From Lucifuga dentata (lineage: Eukaryota > Chordata > Actinopteri > Ophidiiformes > Bythitidae), in the NCBI GenBank assembly GCA_014773175.1, contig VXCM01005023.1, forward strand, positions 9,752 through 73,751: DNA of 64,000 nucleotides, read 5' to 3'. The position numbers and the translations under genes are program-made. The notes under the pieces were generated by a model. It was not told the DNA's origin, made no database searches, and saw only the letters and a list, made by a program, of their open reading frames with translations. Positions 53,501-57,483 of this stretch are shown here, piece after piece (within the stretch, counting starts at the first letter, position 1; every line of letters starts with the position of its first letter).

Positions 53501-55373
53501 GGTCTGGAAGGTAGGAAAAACATTTTTAATTCACTGTTCCAGTAGTATGCTTTGGAAATGATTGTCAGTAATGTTACATGTATGAAACTTGTAACATTAG
53601 GCTATAACATTGAATATATTAGGCTCAAACATGCAAAATGGCGGCATGGTCCTTTAATGCAGTGTGCACACCTGTGCTATGGATCATTGTTTTGTTTTAT
53701 TATTGTTATTTATTTATTGCAAAGTTAATATAATTAGCATATATCAAAAAAAACATCACCTGATGTGGAAATCTGATGAACCTCATTACAGCTTAAATCT
53801 GAAAGCTTCTCCCTCCAAACACAAACCTTCTCATTACAGCAGGAAGGAATGGGGCTCATTGGAAATGTGCTCTTAATTTGGAGAAACACATTAACGATTC
53901 CACAGGGGTGATATGGAGGCTAATGAGCACCCTCACCGTGTTTTCTTTTGTTTGTGGTAATTACACCATGAAGTCACAGTGAATTTGACGAGGAAACACT
54001 GATGTGTATGACGTGCACCGTGTCCCACCTTTAAAAGCCGATTTTATGTGTTTTCTACTTGAACCACTAACCCACTTTAATGCTCGAAGTAGCACCATAA
54101 ACCAAATGTAATTCCTCTAAACAGGAGCACGGGCTTGTGAAAGCGTTGGGTTCTTTCCCGCGGCCTGAGAACGGACTCGAACCGGTCGAAACGTGGCGTG
54201 GGCAACATTTCGAGGAGATGTAAAATGGACAATTTTGCAGCGATTCCAGCCAACAGCGTTTTGCCATTACGCTTACGTTTTTGCATTGCTGGCAGTGCTA
54301 TCCATGTTGACTTGTCCAATTTCCTGACTCCGTTTCCCCCCTCGAGGCGACGCTGCCCGTCTGCGTTGGCTGACAAAGTAACCCCGCGCATCATCGTCTT
54401 TAGAAGTGGGAAAGAGCGAAAGGGAGCCAGAGCAGCCAGCAGACTGGCTGTCTCCTCCGCTCTGTGGATCCCACTGTTTAGAGTAAGACTGTAATTGACT
54501 CTTTATCATCATTACGATCCCGCAGCGAAAGAGAGGGAGCCCTAATCCCCCTGTTCCTCCTCGCCGCTTGTTTTCAAAGCATAAATTCCAGCAGAGGATT
54601 TCCACATATTTGGGTCGAGTTTCCACGGAAGAAATGGAAAGTGTAATTGTGTTCTTTCTTTCCTGCTTCTTTTTTTTCCCCCTCTTCGCACTACACACAC
54701 CACGTAAAAGAAGACCGGGCTTCTCCAGAAATTATGACTCGAACAATAACAAGGACCATGTGCTTACATGAAGCATAAAGTTTCAAGGATGCATATGTTT
54801 TTTTAATTTTCGTGTGTGACGGAGGTTCAGCGTTTGAGCGAGTCGACGTTTTGCCTAATAATCTTTGTTCTCACTTTGGCTTAAACAAGCCGGAGACACA
54901 CAGAGGTCTGTAGCCAAGGGCATTTATAATTTAATGATTTTCTGCTTTTTCCTCTTCCAGGAGCCATTAGCCTCGCACGCACCTGAAATTTACAGGGGCA
55001 AAGGAGGTGTGTGTGTCTGTGTGTGTGTGAGTGAGAGGAGAGACGGGATCTGCTCTGTGGAAACAAGAGACAGAAGCCGGACTCAAGGACACAAACTCAA
55101 ACCTGAAACCGAGGCAGAATAATTATTGACAGGTGGAATGTCGCAGGGGAAGGACTCCACTTTCCTGAATATTTTAGGAGGAAAGATGAGTCAAAAACAG
55201 CAATTTCTCCCATCCACCGCCAGTATTTCAGTTCAACTAGGTGAGTGTCTGGTAGAAAAATTTACCAGAAAAATAAAAAAGAAAAAAATTTCATAAAAAT
55301 ATAATATATAATATAGTATATAAATAAAAATTATTTAGTTTTTTAATGTTTAATAATAATAATAATAGTAGTA

Positions 55374-55406
<33 letters not shown>

Positions 55407-57483
55407 GTCAAGAAAGTCTAGAAAATTTTAGTCTCAAAAAAAATCTACGGAATTTTTTATTGTTTAATTCATGTGTTACATGTTGACATCACCACGTCAC
55501 AGAAGTAATGGGTCAATCAAACAAACCTTTACAGGCAGCTAAAGGACCATGCCACCCATTTTGCATGTATGAGCCTAATATATTCCATTTTCATACACAT
55601 AACGTCACTGACAATCATTTCCCAAAGGATAAAACTGTATTTCAGCTTTACTGATATTTTGTAAAATCTCTTAAGCTTTCAAAATCCACCTTAAAAATCC
55701 ATGTTTCTCCTGCTAATAGTTATGCAAAATTATGAAGTCATGGTAATTAAAATTTTTCGTTAACCGCAGGTCTTTTTTTGGGACTATATTCCCCGGTGGA
55801 GACACCGGTGGTGCTTTTTTATTGTGCTTAAATGATAAAATTATGAAACTTCGAAAAAACCTTAATTCTCATCTTGTTGGTGATGATGGATTACCTATCC
55901 CAAGAACATTTCATGTATCAACAAGTTGATTTTAATAGCAGAATGAACTGAAACCAATGGAGGTCTGGAAGGTAGGAAAAACATTTTTAATTCACCGTTC
56001 CAGTAGTATGCTTTGGGAAATGATTGTCAGTAACATTACATGTATAAAAATTGAATATATTAGGCTCAAACATACAAAATGGATGGTATGGTCCTTTCTG
56101 AACCTCTGGGTTTGTCTTACCGGATATATTTTTTTCAGCATCAACCTCAACGTTTGACAATGTTCAACATAAACTCCTACATTTTTACACTTCAAACATG
56201 AGAGGAAACAATAAAAAGCAGACTATATCGCCTTTAAGTGTGCACACTGTGACTATTCGTTTGACTGACCTATGGCCTCCTCGGGTGTCCAGTAGCCTGA
56301 CGTGTCACAGATGCGAGGTGAGTTCGCCTCGTAGGCGTGCTGATGGAAAACACCATCTTCTTCACAGTCGCCACAGTTGACACCAGATACAGGGAAGGAG
56401 GAGCTTGAGGAAGAAGAAACAGGGATGCTGCCATTTAAGTTGCACAAAGGGTCAGATTCATAAAAAGTAGCGCATGATTTACCGCGTCACTATGGGGAAA
56501 TATCATCACTCAACCACGTTCCCTCATTCATAAATGTCTGTTAGCATCTTTTAGCATTTGCCTTTAAAGAGGCATTACTACAGTATTTCCTTATTTACAT
56601 ATTAGGGAAGCAATTCATAAAACACACTGTCACACTAAAATTAAGACGTGTCATTCTGGTCATGAATTTCCTGAAATCTGGGTGACATTTAAAACTGTAT
56701 TTGTCTCGTGTTATTGATCAATAAGTTTGATAGATAAACCCACTCAGCTGATCAGTCAGTTTTTAAATGGTGAGTTTTGATCTGAACTCTCATATGTTCT
56801 TGTGGCTCTAACCTTATTCATTAAGCCTCATCTGATGCATGTGCACGTCTGTCTCTCTCACACTCCACAACCCCACAGTTTTAGTGAAAATCTTTTAAAA
56901 TTTGGAGCTCTAAAGCAGAATTTATGTTTCCTTTGCTGGTTTAATGTGTCATTGTGACTTTAAAACCAGATGAATAAGCATAAATTGTGACTCATAAATA
57001 TGAAGCAGCTTATTAACATGCTCATCTTCATATTTACCTGTGACAAACCTGATAACAACGCTATCTTAATGTGACATGGCGCTCTGATTAACGAGTGCTT
57101 TATGAATGAGCTGCAATTATCGCGGAGCACATTTACTGCAATGCTACGTACTTAGCGTGATTTTTTATAAATCTGGCTCAAAGTCTTCCATGTCCATTTT
57201 TTTATGAAGTCCTTCACAATCACTCCGTAAACAACAAACGAGACCTCAAAAGTGAAACTCCGTCTTTTTTACGGCCTTGTTCATGGTTACCTTTGGTAGA
57301 GCGGTCCCCTCACAGGAGGAAGCCAGTAGATGGTGACAGAATCGGGGCTCTGGCTGGTCACAATGGGGGCCAGAGGGACGGGGATGGGTTGGTGCTCCGT
57401 TAGCCAGTTCTGGTAAACTAAATCGACATAACAGTGCATCCGGGCCACTTGGTTGGGAGTGAAATGATTGGTGCAGCTGTCAT
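7213..57483 (-). CDS. pappa2: pappalysin-2, internal part of the gene (18 exons, spliced)
   Basis: Pappalysin-2 is a secreted metzincin metalloprotease that cleaves IGF-binding proteins and so releases IGF. The eighteen minus-strand exons listed separately read in the family order: post-Met-turn segment ([12 protein letters not shown]), central region ([25 protein letters not shown]), LNR modules ([29 protein letters not shown]), linker, then sushi modules ([45 protein letters not shown]). PAPPA2 is favoured over PAPPA by the match in the LNR region, by YCKIEC and HDVGSVC in sushi 3, and by LNSVEY in sushi 5; this is from remembered family sequences, not a search. Splice phases agree at every junction except one (24.1/23.2 kb). 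The protease N-terminal half and the last LNR exon are absent from the window. Introns range from 79 bases to about 10.4 kb. Confidence 0.93.
7403..9047. mobile_element. M1 MITE interrupted by a Tc1-like element
   Basis: M1 is the dominant repeat of this window: ends AGGACCATAC...GTATGGTCCT next to TTAA, inverted ends of about 90 bp (GATTTTGCATGTTTGAGCCC inward), total about 550-600 bp, no coding capacity. The TTAA target suggests piggyBac-type mobilisation. In this copy a diverged left end (7403-7456) is separated from the rest (8610-9047) by the Tc1-like insertion. Confidence 0.75.
7457..8609 (+). pseudogene. Tc1/mariner-like transposase, degenerate
   Basis: Full-length remnant of a common fish Tc1-like element inserted at TA within an M1 copy. 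The N-terminal region is nearly unreadable. Towards the 3' end (8366-8581) the frame reads [20 protein letters not shown], then [17 protein letters not shown]. This is the region of the third catalytic acid, where active elements have PIE; here it is PIQ. With several frameshifts it is certainly inactive. Confidence 0.88.
9048..10974. other. no gene seen
   Basis: Intron between exons R and Q. It contains a short (TG)n run near 9541-9570 and A/T-rich tracts. No homology recognised. Confidence 0.5.
10975..11508 (+). mobile_element. M1 MITE
   Basis: Nearly complete copy with both ends (AGGACCATACCAG and ATGTTCCT) and TTAA at both borders. Confidence 0.85.
11655..11710 (+). other. tRNA-like / SINE-like head, doubtful
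   Basis: GGGGCAGTAGCTCAG followed by AGTTCGATGAAAC resembles the A and B boxes of a tRNA-derived SINE, but the rest does not fold as a tRNA. Confidence 0.2.
12165..12755. mobile_element. M2 element carrying an M1 fragment
   Basis: M2 pieces (AAGACAAACCCATAAATCCTG left; CAGTGTGCACAGTGGTGCTG and TATGTCCCCTTTAA right) flank a truncated M1 (about 12285-12598, ending GATATGGTCCTTTAA). It is read as M1 inserted in M2, followed by a deletion. Confidence 0.55.
12841..12962 (-). CDS. pappa2: pappa2 exon Q, sushi 5
   Basis: Encodes [20 protein letters not shown], then [20 protein letters not shown]. The LP.....AD...HWM.P.KVQ segment matches the fifth sushi module of PAPPA2. Acceptor tttccttgcag, donor GTCCAG/gtgaga, phase 0. 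Confidence 0.92.
13365..13440 (+). other. tRNA-derived SINE-like fragment
   Basis: A TGGTAAAAGG box and a good B-box-like GGTTTGATTCCTGG are spaced roughly as in a tRNA promoter, but no cloverleaf can be drawn. Perhaps a decayed SINE head in the intron between exons Q and P. Confidence 0.3.
13672..13804 (-). CDS. pappa2: pappa2 exon P, sushi 4/5
   Basis: Encodes [18 protein letters not shown], then [20 protein letters not shown] and GMTVG. The LQG.C.PPP.LNSVEY.C.QG run is strongly PAPPA2-like. Acceptor ttccaaacag, donor GTCG/gtgagt, with one base of a Gly codon out. Confidence 0.94.
14285..15035. repeat. degenerate minisatellite, interrupted
   Basis: Dozens of imperfect units based on GTTACTTATGCTACTA, alternating with a form containing TTACAGTATGCTACTA. 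The array is split by a LINE tail at 14766-14936. It sits in the intron between exons P and O. Confidence 0.85.
14766..14936 (+). mobile_element. LINE 3' end inserted in the minisatellite
   Basis: A GC-richer insert ending TTGAGGGATAAATAAAGT and short TATCG-type repeats, typical of a fish non-LTR retrotransposon 3' end. A TAGTGTTA motif occurs on both sides and could be the target duplication, although it is also the minisatellite motif. Confidence 0.65.
15250..15418 (-). CDS. pappa2: pappa2 exon O, sushi 3/4
   Basis: Encodes [20 protein letters not shown], then [18 protein letters not shown] and ends CPDPTEK. CLEGG.WE.G and GMY.CTNG are PAPPA2 sushi 3/4 motifs. Acceptor gttctccacag, donor GAGAAG/gtaaca, phase 0. 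An open frame on the opposite strand here is only antisense to it. Confidence 0.93.
15594..15634. repeat. (CTATT)n microsatellite
   Basis: About eight perfect pentamer units in the intron between exons O and N. Confidence 0.95.
15635..17454. other. no gene seen
   Basis: Intron sequence between exons O and N without recognised repeats or coding signal. Confidence 0.5.
17455..17690 (-). mobile_element. LINE 3' tail, reverse orientation
   Basis: Begins AATAAGATAACACTTTATTA followed by ATCCTGGGTG, the reverse of a common fish LINE terminus (CCCAGGATTAATAAAGTG). Only about 235 bases of non-coding sequence remain. Confidence 0.55.
17714..17927 (-). CDS. pappa2: pappa2 exon N, sushi 2/3
   Basis: Encodes [20 protein letters not shown], then [20 protein letters not shown] and [34 protein letters not shown] and HDVG..C.Y.C are diagnostic for PAPPA2 sushi 3 relative to PAPPA. 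Acceptor tctcctgcag behind a (GGAGA)n microsatellite, donor GCCCAA/gtaagt, two bases out. Confidence 0.95.
17930..17976. repeat. (GGAGA)n microsatellite at exon N acceptor
   Basis: On the minus strand this is a (TCTCC)n run that serves as the polypyrimidine tract of the exon N acceptor. Confidence 0.9.
17985..18773. mobile_element. M2 element, degenerate
   Basis: Left-type sequence (AAGACAAACCCATATGTTCTG near 18050) and a better right half from about 18590 ending TATTATGTCCCC. It abuts the next M1 through one shared TTAA (18774-18777). The middle part, with poly-T and poly-A runs, is not clearly M2. Confidence 0.5.
18778..19456 (+). mobile_element. M1 MITE, subtype with AATATATTCAATTTTCATAC
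   Basis: Complete copy of the second M1 subtype (CCATTTTGCATGTTTGAGCC, then ATATTCAATTTTCATAC). It contains a 67-bp assembly duplicate around the N at 18871 and an extra inverted copy of 18 bases at 19352-19369. Confidence 0.85.
20489..20518. repeat. (GT)n microsatellite
   Basis: Imperfect GT run. The remainder of 19457-20687 holds only a poly-T tract (20594-20616); no gene was seen. Confidence 0.85.
20688..21256 (+). mobile_element. M1 MITE
   Basis: Full-length first-subtype copy between TTAA sites, upstream of exon M's 3' side in the intron between exons N and M. Confidence 0.85.
21419..21596 (-). CDS. pappa2: pappa2 exon M, sushi 1/2
   Basis: Encodes [38 protein letters not shown], then [27 protein letters not shown] and GT.F...CS..C are signature motifs of pappalysin sushi 2. 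Acceptor ttttttccag, donor CTGCAGG/gtaggc. The first part of this exon and its acceptor are repeated at 21629-21692 behind a single N, which is judged an assembly duplicate and not a second exon. Confidence 0.94.
21564..21692. other. assembly duplicate at single N (21628)
   Basis: Sixty-four bases spanning the exon M acceptor are repeated exactly on the other side of one N. This is the same pattern as at seven other N positions, so the copy is treated as an unmerged contig overlap. Confidence 0.85.
22184..22430 (+). mobile_element. M1 MITE, left half
   Basis: Second-subtype copy that stops at ATTTTTCCATAAATA; the right half is lost. A short foldback element follows directly. Confidence 0.8.
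22451..22572. mobile_element. foldback MITE, 122 bp
   Basis: Arms of about 50 bp, ACACAGTAAATTTTGCTGTG inward and its near-perfect inverse at the right end. No coding capacity. It could form a strong hairpin in the pappa2 transcript. Confidence 0.8.
22912..23008 (-). CDS. pappa2: pappa2 exon L, sushi 1
   Basis: Encodes [20 protein letters not shown], then [10 protein letters not shown]. The cysteine spacing and the C.RGF motif are those of the first sushi module of PAPPA2. Acceptor tgtctctgcag, donor TACCAG/gtacca, phase 0 at its 3' end. Confidence 0.92.
23088..23153 (-). CDS. pappa2: pappa2 exon K, start of sushi 1
   Basis: A 66-base exon encoding [20 protein letters not shown]. The C...PC..DSC spacing equals that at the start of the pappalysin sushi region. 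The acceptor, gctgtag after a long pyrimidine tract with no competing AG, is firm, as is the donor GTCAG/gtaaga. It joins exon L with two bases out, across an intron of only 79 bases. Confidence 0.88.
23362..23947 (-). mobile_element. M1 MITE, inverted interior
   Basis: Both TTAA-flanked ends are present, with the interior in the opposite orientation to most copies (CTACCTTCCATACTGCCATT near the left end). It occupies most of the intron between exons K and J. Confidence 0.8.
24090..24264 (-). CDS. pappa2: pappa2 exon J (3' boundary uncertain)
   Basis: Encodes [18 protein letters not shown], then [20 protein letters not shown] and ends near FALTG. The family continues with a cysteine and about a dozen further residues before the next exon. 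The more family-like donor, GAGG/gtgggc (last exon base 24076), leaves one base, whereas exon K requires two. The donor used here, CCGG/gtgcgc, keeps the phase but drops a short segment with one cysteine. A missed microexon of length 3n+1 would also solve it. Confidence 0.8.
24364..24499 (-). CDS. pappa2: pappa2 exon I
   Basis: Encodes [20 protein letters not shown], then [20 protein letters not shown]. This matches the PAPPA2 segment in the region linking the LNR and sushi modules. Acceptor ttgttgaag, donor CGTTAG/gtacat. One base of a Gly codon is completed by exon J after a 99-base intron. Confidence 0.92.
24660..25390. other. intron sequence, possible old retroelement
   Basis: A stretch near 24735-24830 (AAGGAAAAACTCC followed by GAAACCATGGGAGAGGCGAT) resembles a recurrent fish repeat, but its class is unclear. 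Otherwise nothing recognised. Confidence 0.3.
25391..25848 (+). mobile_element. M1 MITE, shortened
   Basis: Left end after TTAA; right end GTATACTCCTTT with the TTAA mutated. The interior is about 100 bp shorter than usual. Confidence 0.8.
26293..26350. repeat. (AGAT/AGAC)n then (TA)n
   Basis: Compound microsatellite next to the left arm of the large palindrome. Confidence 0.9.
26356..26719. repeat. 364-bp AT-rich palindrome
   Basis: The left arm GCTGTACTGTCATGAAACTG and the following sequence return inverted up to 26719 (CAGTTTCATGACAGTACAGC). The arms, of about 150 bp, stay alignable through the poly-A/T and (CA)/(TG) parts. The centre is (TA)n near 26525-26575. Confidence 0.88.
26743..26780. 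repeat. (ATGG)n microsatellite
   Basis: About nine tetramer units. Confidence 0.95.
26781..27685. other. no gene seen
   Basis: Purine-rich plus strand (GGAGAGG, AAGAAAAAA) with short open frames, none resembling a known protein. Lies in the intron between exons I and H. Confidence 0.45.
27686..28687. mobile_element. DNA transposon remnant with nested insertions
   Basis: Inverted ends AGCCCCTAAAGGGACATGA at both borders, with subterminal TTTCTCGTGCACA motifs in both directions. Between them lies a retroelement-like piece (GTGTAGCACCTTTCATACA, AAAGTGCTTTACAAGA), itself interrupted by a hAT-like MITE. Confidence 0.7.
27969..28202. mobile_element. hAT-like MITE
   Basis: Inverted ends CAGTGTTTCCCA and, reversed, CAGTGTTTCTCA, the typical terminal motif of many hAT elements, 234 bp. 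A clean 8-bp target duplication is not visible. Confidence 0.65.
28688..29255. other. no gene seen
   Basis: AT-rich intron sequence without recognised features. Confidence 0.5.
29256..30319 (+). mobile_element. M1 MITE split by an insertion
   Basis: M1 left part to about 29705 (ATCTGGAAGGTACGAAATAG) and right part from about 30205 (AGTAGGAAAAACAAATCTGA) to GTATGAGCCT. The 500-bp insert has no recognised identity and contains a single N at 29950 in a C run. Confidence 0.7.
30375..30488 (-). CDS. pappa2: pappa2 exon H
   Basis: Encodes [25 protein letters not shown] and ends at HSVWLK. Two AG dinucleotides could serve as acceptor. The upstream one (ctgaag/CTCTGC) was chosen because it keeps phase 0 with exon G and retains a cysteine at the family position; the downstream one (ctctgcag/GTACC) would shift the frame. 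Donor CTAAAG/gtactg, phase 0. Confidence 0.9.
30541..30800 (-). pseudogene. hAT-transposase-derived fragment (GTF2IRD2/ZBED-like)
   Basis: One frame reads [20 protein letters not shown], and after a frameshift another reads [20 protein letters not shown]. Together these resemble the start of the widespread fish hAT-derived zinc-finger proteins, with VCLIC and the following NI motif. Too short and frameshifted to function. Confidence 0.5.
30856..31426 (+). mobile_element. M1 MITE, second subtype
   Basis: Complete copy between TTAA sites; the right end has lost a few bases (GGGTGGTCCT). It lies in the intron between exons H and G. A poly-A tract follows at 31527-31549. Confidence 0.85.
31703..31899 (-). 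CDS. pappa2: pappa2 exon G, Lin-12/Notch module 2
   Basis: Encodes [20 protein letters not shown], then [20 protein letters not shown] and [14 protein letters not shown]. The FDGDG..CEEFE...I.DCG pattern is the second LNR of pappalysins. Acceptor gtctcccaaag, donor ACTCAG/gtacga, phase 0 at the 3' end. It is the first exon downstream of the putative signal-peptide exon at 33853-33895. Confidence 0.94.
31900..32903. other. no gene seen
   Basis: Intron upstream of exon G. Only poly-A (32180-32203) and TTCTTATT-type tracts (32790-32840) stand out. Confidence 0.5.
32904..33686 (+). mobile_element. M1 MITE ends around an unidentified insert
   Basis: M1 left end to about 32970 and right end from about 33630 (CATATGTGGGTTGTATGAAT, GTATGGTCCT). 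The 650-bp insert ends AATAAACTAAAAACTAAAAC, like a retroelement tail; it carries no recognised coding region. Confidence 0.65.
33853..33895 (-). CDS. candidate alternative first coding exon of pappa2 (signal peptide)
   Basis: ATG with A at -3, followed by thirteen codons reading [13 protein letters not shown] and a perfect donor (TTTCAAG/gtgagt). The peptide is short and hydrophobic, like a signal sequence. It ends with a single G, exactly the overhang that exon G needs, so splicing from here would give a secreted protein beginning at the second LNR of pappa2 and lacking the protease domain. It lies in the intron between exons F and G on the same strand. A 10-codon upstream ORF ends in a TGA overlapping this ATG. 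No transcript evidence; phase agreement alone has a one-in-three chance. Confidence 0.45.
33958..33964 (-). promoter_or_regulatory. TATA-like element upstream of candidate exon
   Basis: CATAAAG on the minus strand, 63 bases upstream of the ATG at 33895. That is a plausible position for a core promoter giving a leader of about 30-40 bases. It is only suggestive, because short AT motifs are frequent in this sequence. Confidence 0.25.
34146..34985. mobile_element. M2 element hosting an M1
   Basis: M2 left end AAAGGGGAAATATTTGG to about 34378, an M1 of the second subtype at 34379-34917, then the M2 right part (GCATTGCAAATGTTTCAAAA, AATAAGAGCGTGGAAATC). A (GTA)n microsatellite lies inside at 34207-34240. 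Confidence 0.65.
34986..36115. other. intron with homopolymer and dinucleotide tracts
   Basis: Poly-A with single Ns at 35346 and 36048, (CA)n at 35503-35532 and (AG)n at 35853-35879. No gene was seen. Confidence 0.6.
36118..36288. repeat. compound TGTG/TTTCTGTG minisatellite
   Basis: Units of the type TGTCTGTGTGTTTCTGTG, about 170 bp. The long open frames on both strands are artefacts of the repeat. Confidence 0.9.
36420..37750 (+). other. possible promoter-like or LTR-like unique sequence
   Basis: GC-richer start (36430-36730) with a good donor-like GCCG/gtaaga on the plus strand at 36624-36625, followed by AT-rich sequence. No coding region and no second repeat copy identified. Could be a retroelement leader or nothing. 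Confidence 0.25.
37846..38207. other. assembly gap (362 N)
   Basis: A run of N between ACCCCCCCACCA and a (CA)n tract, probably a collapsed low-complexity repeat. It lies in the intron between exons F and G, where phase continuity shows no missing exon. Confidence 1.
38386..38420. repeat. perfect palindrome, 17-bp arms
   Basis: TTCAGTTGTTCGTCTGA, one G, then its exact inverse. Confidence 0.95.
38427..38505. repeat. 17-bp tandem repeat
   Basis: About four copies of TCACATTCTGGACTGAG immediately after the palindrome. Confidence 0.9.
38814..39605 (+). mobile_element. M1 MITE split by a LINE tail
   Basis: Both M1 ends are present. The insert at about 39230-39482 ends with a terminus of the type AAAGCTTGGTAATAAAGC and is flanked by GTCTGAAAGGTAGGA and GTCTGGAAGGTAGGA, consistent with a target duplication of about 15 bp. 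Confidence 0.75.
40107..40697 (+). mobile_element. M1 MITE
   Basis: Full-length first-subtype copy. Its right TTAA (40698-40701) is also the left TTAA of the adjoining M2. Confidence 0.85.
40702..41414. mobile_element. M2 element, best copy
   Basis: Ends AGGAGAGACAG and ATATGTCCCCT next to TTAA. Subterminal GAGACCTTTGCAATG and, inverted, CACTGCAAAGGTTTC. Interior CTGTGCACACTG in both halves and GGGTTTGTCTTACTGGATTA. About 713 bp, non-coding. Confidence 0.7.
41415..42313. other. no gene seen
   Basis: Intron downstream of exon F. A poly-A tract with a single N lies at 41900. Confidence 0.5.
42314..42399 (-). CDS. pappa2: pappa2 exon F, Lin-12/Notch module 1
   Basis: Encodes [19 protein letters not shown], then [10 protein letters not shown]. 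The CDD...DGDGCS pattern is the calcium-binding core of the pappalysin LNR module, which contributes to proteolytic specificity. Acceptor tctctctctgtag, donor CAACG/gtgagt. One base of a Gly codon carries over to exon G, or is replaced by the G of the candidate alternative exon at 33853. Confidence 0.94.
42518..42646 (-). CDS. pappa2: pappa2 exon E, lead-in to first LNR
   Basis: Encodes [18 protein letters not shown], then [20 protein letters not shown]. The start was chosen at gtttgcag/TTCTG rather than at the nearer AG dinucleotides, because only this acceptor keeps the reading phase and gives the family spacing between FTD and YQY. The donor is CAGGG/gtctgt. Only 118 bases separate it from exon F. 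Confidence 0.92.
42657..42680. repeat. (AATAG)n microsatellite
   Basis: About four pentamers next to the exon E acceptor. Confidence 0.85.
42681..43929. other. no gene seen
   Basis: Intron between exons D and E. A poly-T run lies at 42979-43002. Nothing else recognised. Confidence 0.5.
43930..44745 (+). pseudogene. 5'-truncated LINE, reverse transcriptase C-terminal part
   Basis: Frames with stops and shifts read [55 protein letters not shown], then [20 protein letters not shown]. This is the conserved C-terminal part of a fish non-LTR retrotransposon ORF2. The element ends with a GATAAATAAATAAAGG tail. Inactive. Confidence 0.85.
45259..45760 (+). mobile_element. M1 MITE
   Basis: First-subtype copy with a small internal deletion at the left (GATTTTGCATACACTTTACA) and right end GGTATAGCCCT. 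Confidence 0.8.
46100..46122. repeat. (TC)n microsatellite
   Basis: Short CT/TC run. The surrounding 45761-46374 shows nothing else. Confidence 0.9.
46375..46945. mobile_element. M3 element
   Basis: Ends CCCTCCGCCAAGGAGGT and, at the right, CCTTGGTGGAGG, i.e. inverted CTCC(A/G)CCAAGG motifs. The interior GGATGTCTGGAAAAGTTCTG and TTTGGATGAAATTTGGGG is a common fish repeat. Includes a 64-bp assembly duplicate at the N at 46416. Confidence 0.65.
46970..47200. repeat. pyrimidine-rich low-complexity tract with assembly duplicate
   Basis: CTCCTCTCCTCTC-type sequence. Sixty-four bases are repeated exactly on both sides of the N at 47049. Open frames here are spurious. Confidence 0.85.
47340..49016. 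mobile_element. hAT-like element containing a minisatellite
   Basis: The right terminus ACTCTACCACCTCTG and subterminal ACTCAAGTA/TACTTGAGT motifs on both sides are those of a fish hAT element with a CAGAGGTGG-type end. The left terminus is degraded, so its start is approximate. No transposase frame. Confidence 0.55.
47843..48680. repeat. minisatellite, ten units of about 84 bp
   Basis: Each unit contains TAGCTGCTGCTGCTAATGCT, AACTCAAG, TTTCCTGTTCTATTCTGAGT and AAATTCATGAAGCTAACCTA. Units differ by a few substitutions and short indels. Confidence 0.93.
49017..49894. other. no gene seen
   Basis: Intron sequence with short (CA)n tracts at 49430-49455 and near 49540. Confidence 0.5.
49895..50290 (-). 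mobile_element. M1 MITE fragment, reversed
   Basis: Interior and one end of a first-subtype copy in reverse orientation (CGCCAGGAAATATAGTCCCA). It runs directly into the next M1. Confidence 0.75.
50295..50922 (+). mobile_element. M1 MITE, second subtype
   Basis: Almost complete copy (GTATGTTTGAGCCTACTATA to GGTATGGTCCT). Contains a 61-bp assembly duplicate at the N at 50723. Confidence 0.85.
51451..52125 (-). mobile_element. M1 MITE, reversed interior
   Basis: TTAA-flanked copy ending 42 bases from the exon D donor, with an AATTTAAT-rich expansion near 51545-51650. Confidence 0.8.
52167..52470 (-). CDS. pappa2: pappa2 exon D
   Basis: Longest pappa2 exon in the window (304 bases). It encodes [63 protein letters not shown] and ends at KTFTD. 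Acceptor ttcctgtccag, donor GACAG/gtagag. The following intron is 9.5 kb, and the two-base overhang joins exactly to exon E, so no exon is missing between them. Confidence 0.94.
52800..52982 (-). CDS. pappa2: pappa2 exon C
   Basis: Encodes [18 protein letters not shown], then [19 protein letters not shown] and [10 protein letters not shown]. This is among the best conserved PAPPA2 segments and the strongest single piece of evidence for the gene assignment. Acceptor caacaccag and donor ACAC/gtgagt. It joins in phase to exon B (two bases in) and exon D (one base out). Confidence 0.95.
53055..53653 (+). mobile_element. M1 MITE, second subtype
   Basis: Complete copy between TTAA sites. One segment near the right end (TAACATTAGGC) is duplicated. 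Confidence 0.85.
53654..55340. other. intron, unique-looking, partly GC-richer
   Basis: Between exons B and C. The section 54100-54720 is less AT-rich and open in several frames, but no frame resembles a protein and none has convincing splice sites. A regulatory or unannotated element is possible. Confidence 0.4.
55341..55405. repeat. (AAT)n microsatellite
   Basis: AATAAT runs interrupted by GTAGTAGT. Confidence 0.9.
55460..56240. mobile_element. M2 element hosting an M1
   Basis: M2 pieces (GACATCACCACGTCACAGAA left; CTGGGTTTGTCTTACCGGAT right) flank an M1 of the second subtype at 55543-56097. Ends 30 bases from the exon B donor. Confidence 0.6.
56270..56403 (-). CDS. pappa2: pappa2 exon B
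   Basis: Reads on in phase from exon [18 protein letters not shown], then [22 protein letters not shown]. The CxxC pair and the YWTPEEA motif are characteristic of the pappalysin central region. The acceptor follows a purine-interrupted pyrimidine tract (cttcctcaag) and the donor is CCATAG/gtcagt. One base of a Gly codon carries over to exon C. Confidence 0.93.
56449..57180. mobile_element. DNA-transposon-like repeat in the exon A-B intron
   Basis: Imperfect inverted ends GGTCAGATTCATAAAAAGTA and, reversed, GAGCCAGATTTATAAAAAAT, with a possible AAAG target duplication. Non-coding interior. Class uncertain. Confidence 0.5.
57291..57483 (-). CDS. pappa2: pappa2 exon A, post-protease segment
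   Basis: First pappa2 exon in transcription order within the window. It has a cctcag acceptor and an AAAG/gtaacc donor. It encodes [20 protein letters not shown] followed by a proline-rich stretch and [14 protein letters not shown]. In the family this directly follows the Met-turn of the metzincin domain, so the zinc-binding exon must lie upstream (higher coordinates), and none is seen up to position 64000. The exon starts with two bases of a split Asp codon and ends with two bases of a split codon. Confidence 0.93.

Noticed and set aside
54077..54698. Open frames on both strands of about 100-140 codons
   Set aside because: No recognisable motif, poor start contexts and no splice sites; slightly higher GC explains the length.
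7213..57483. Assignment to PAPPA (pappalysin-1) instead of PAPPA2
   Set aside because: Diagnostic segments ([29 protein letters not shown]) fit PAPPA2 better from memory; a tree would be needed to exclude a fish-specific paralogue.
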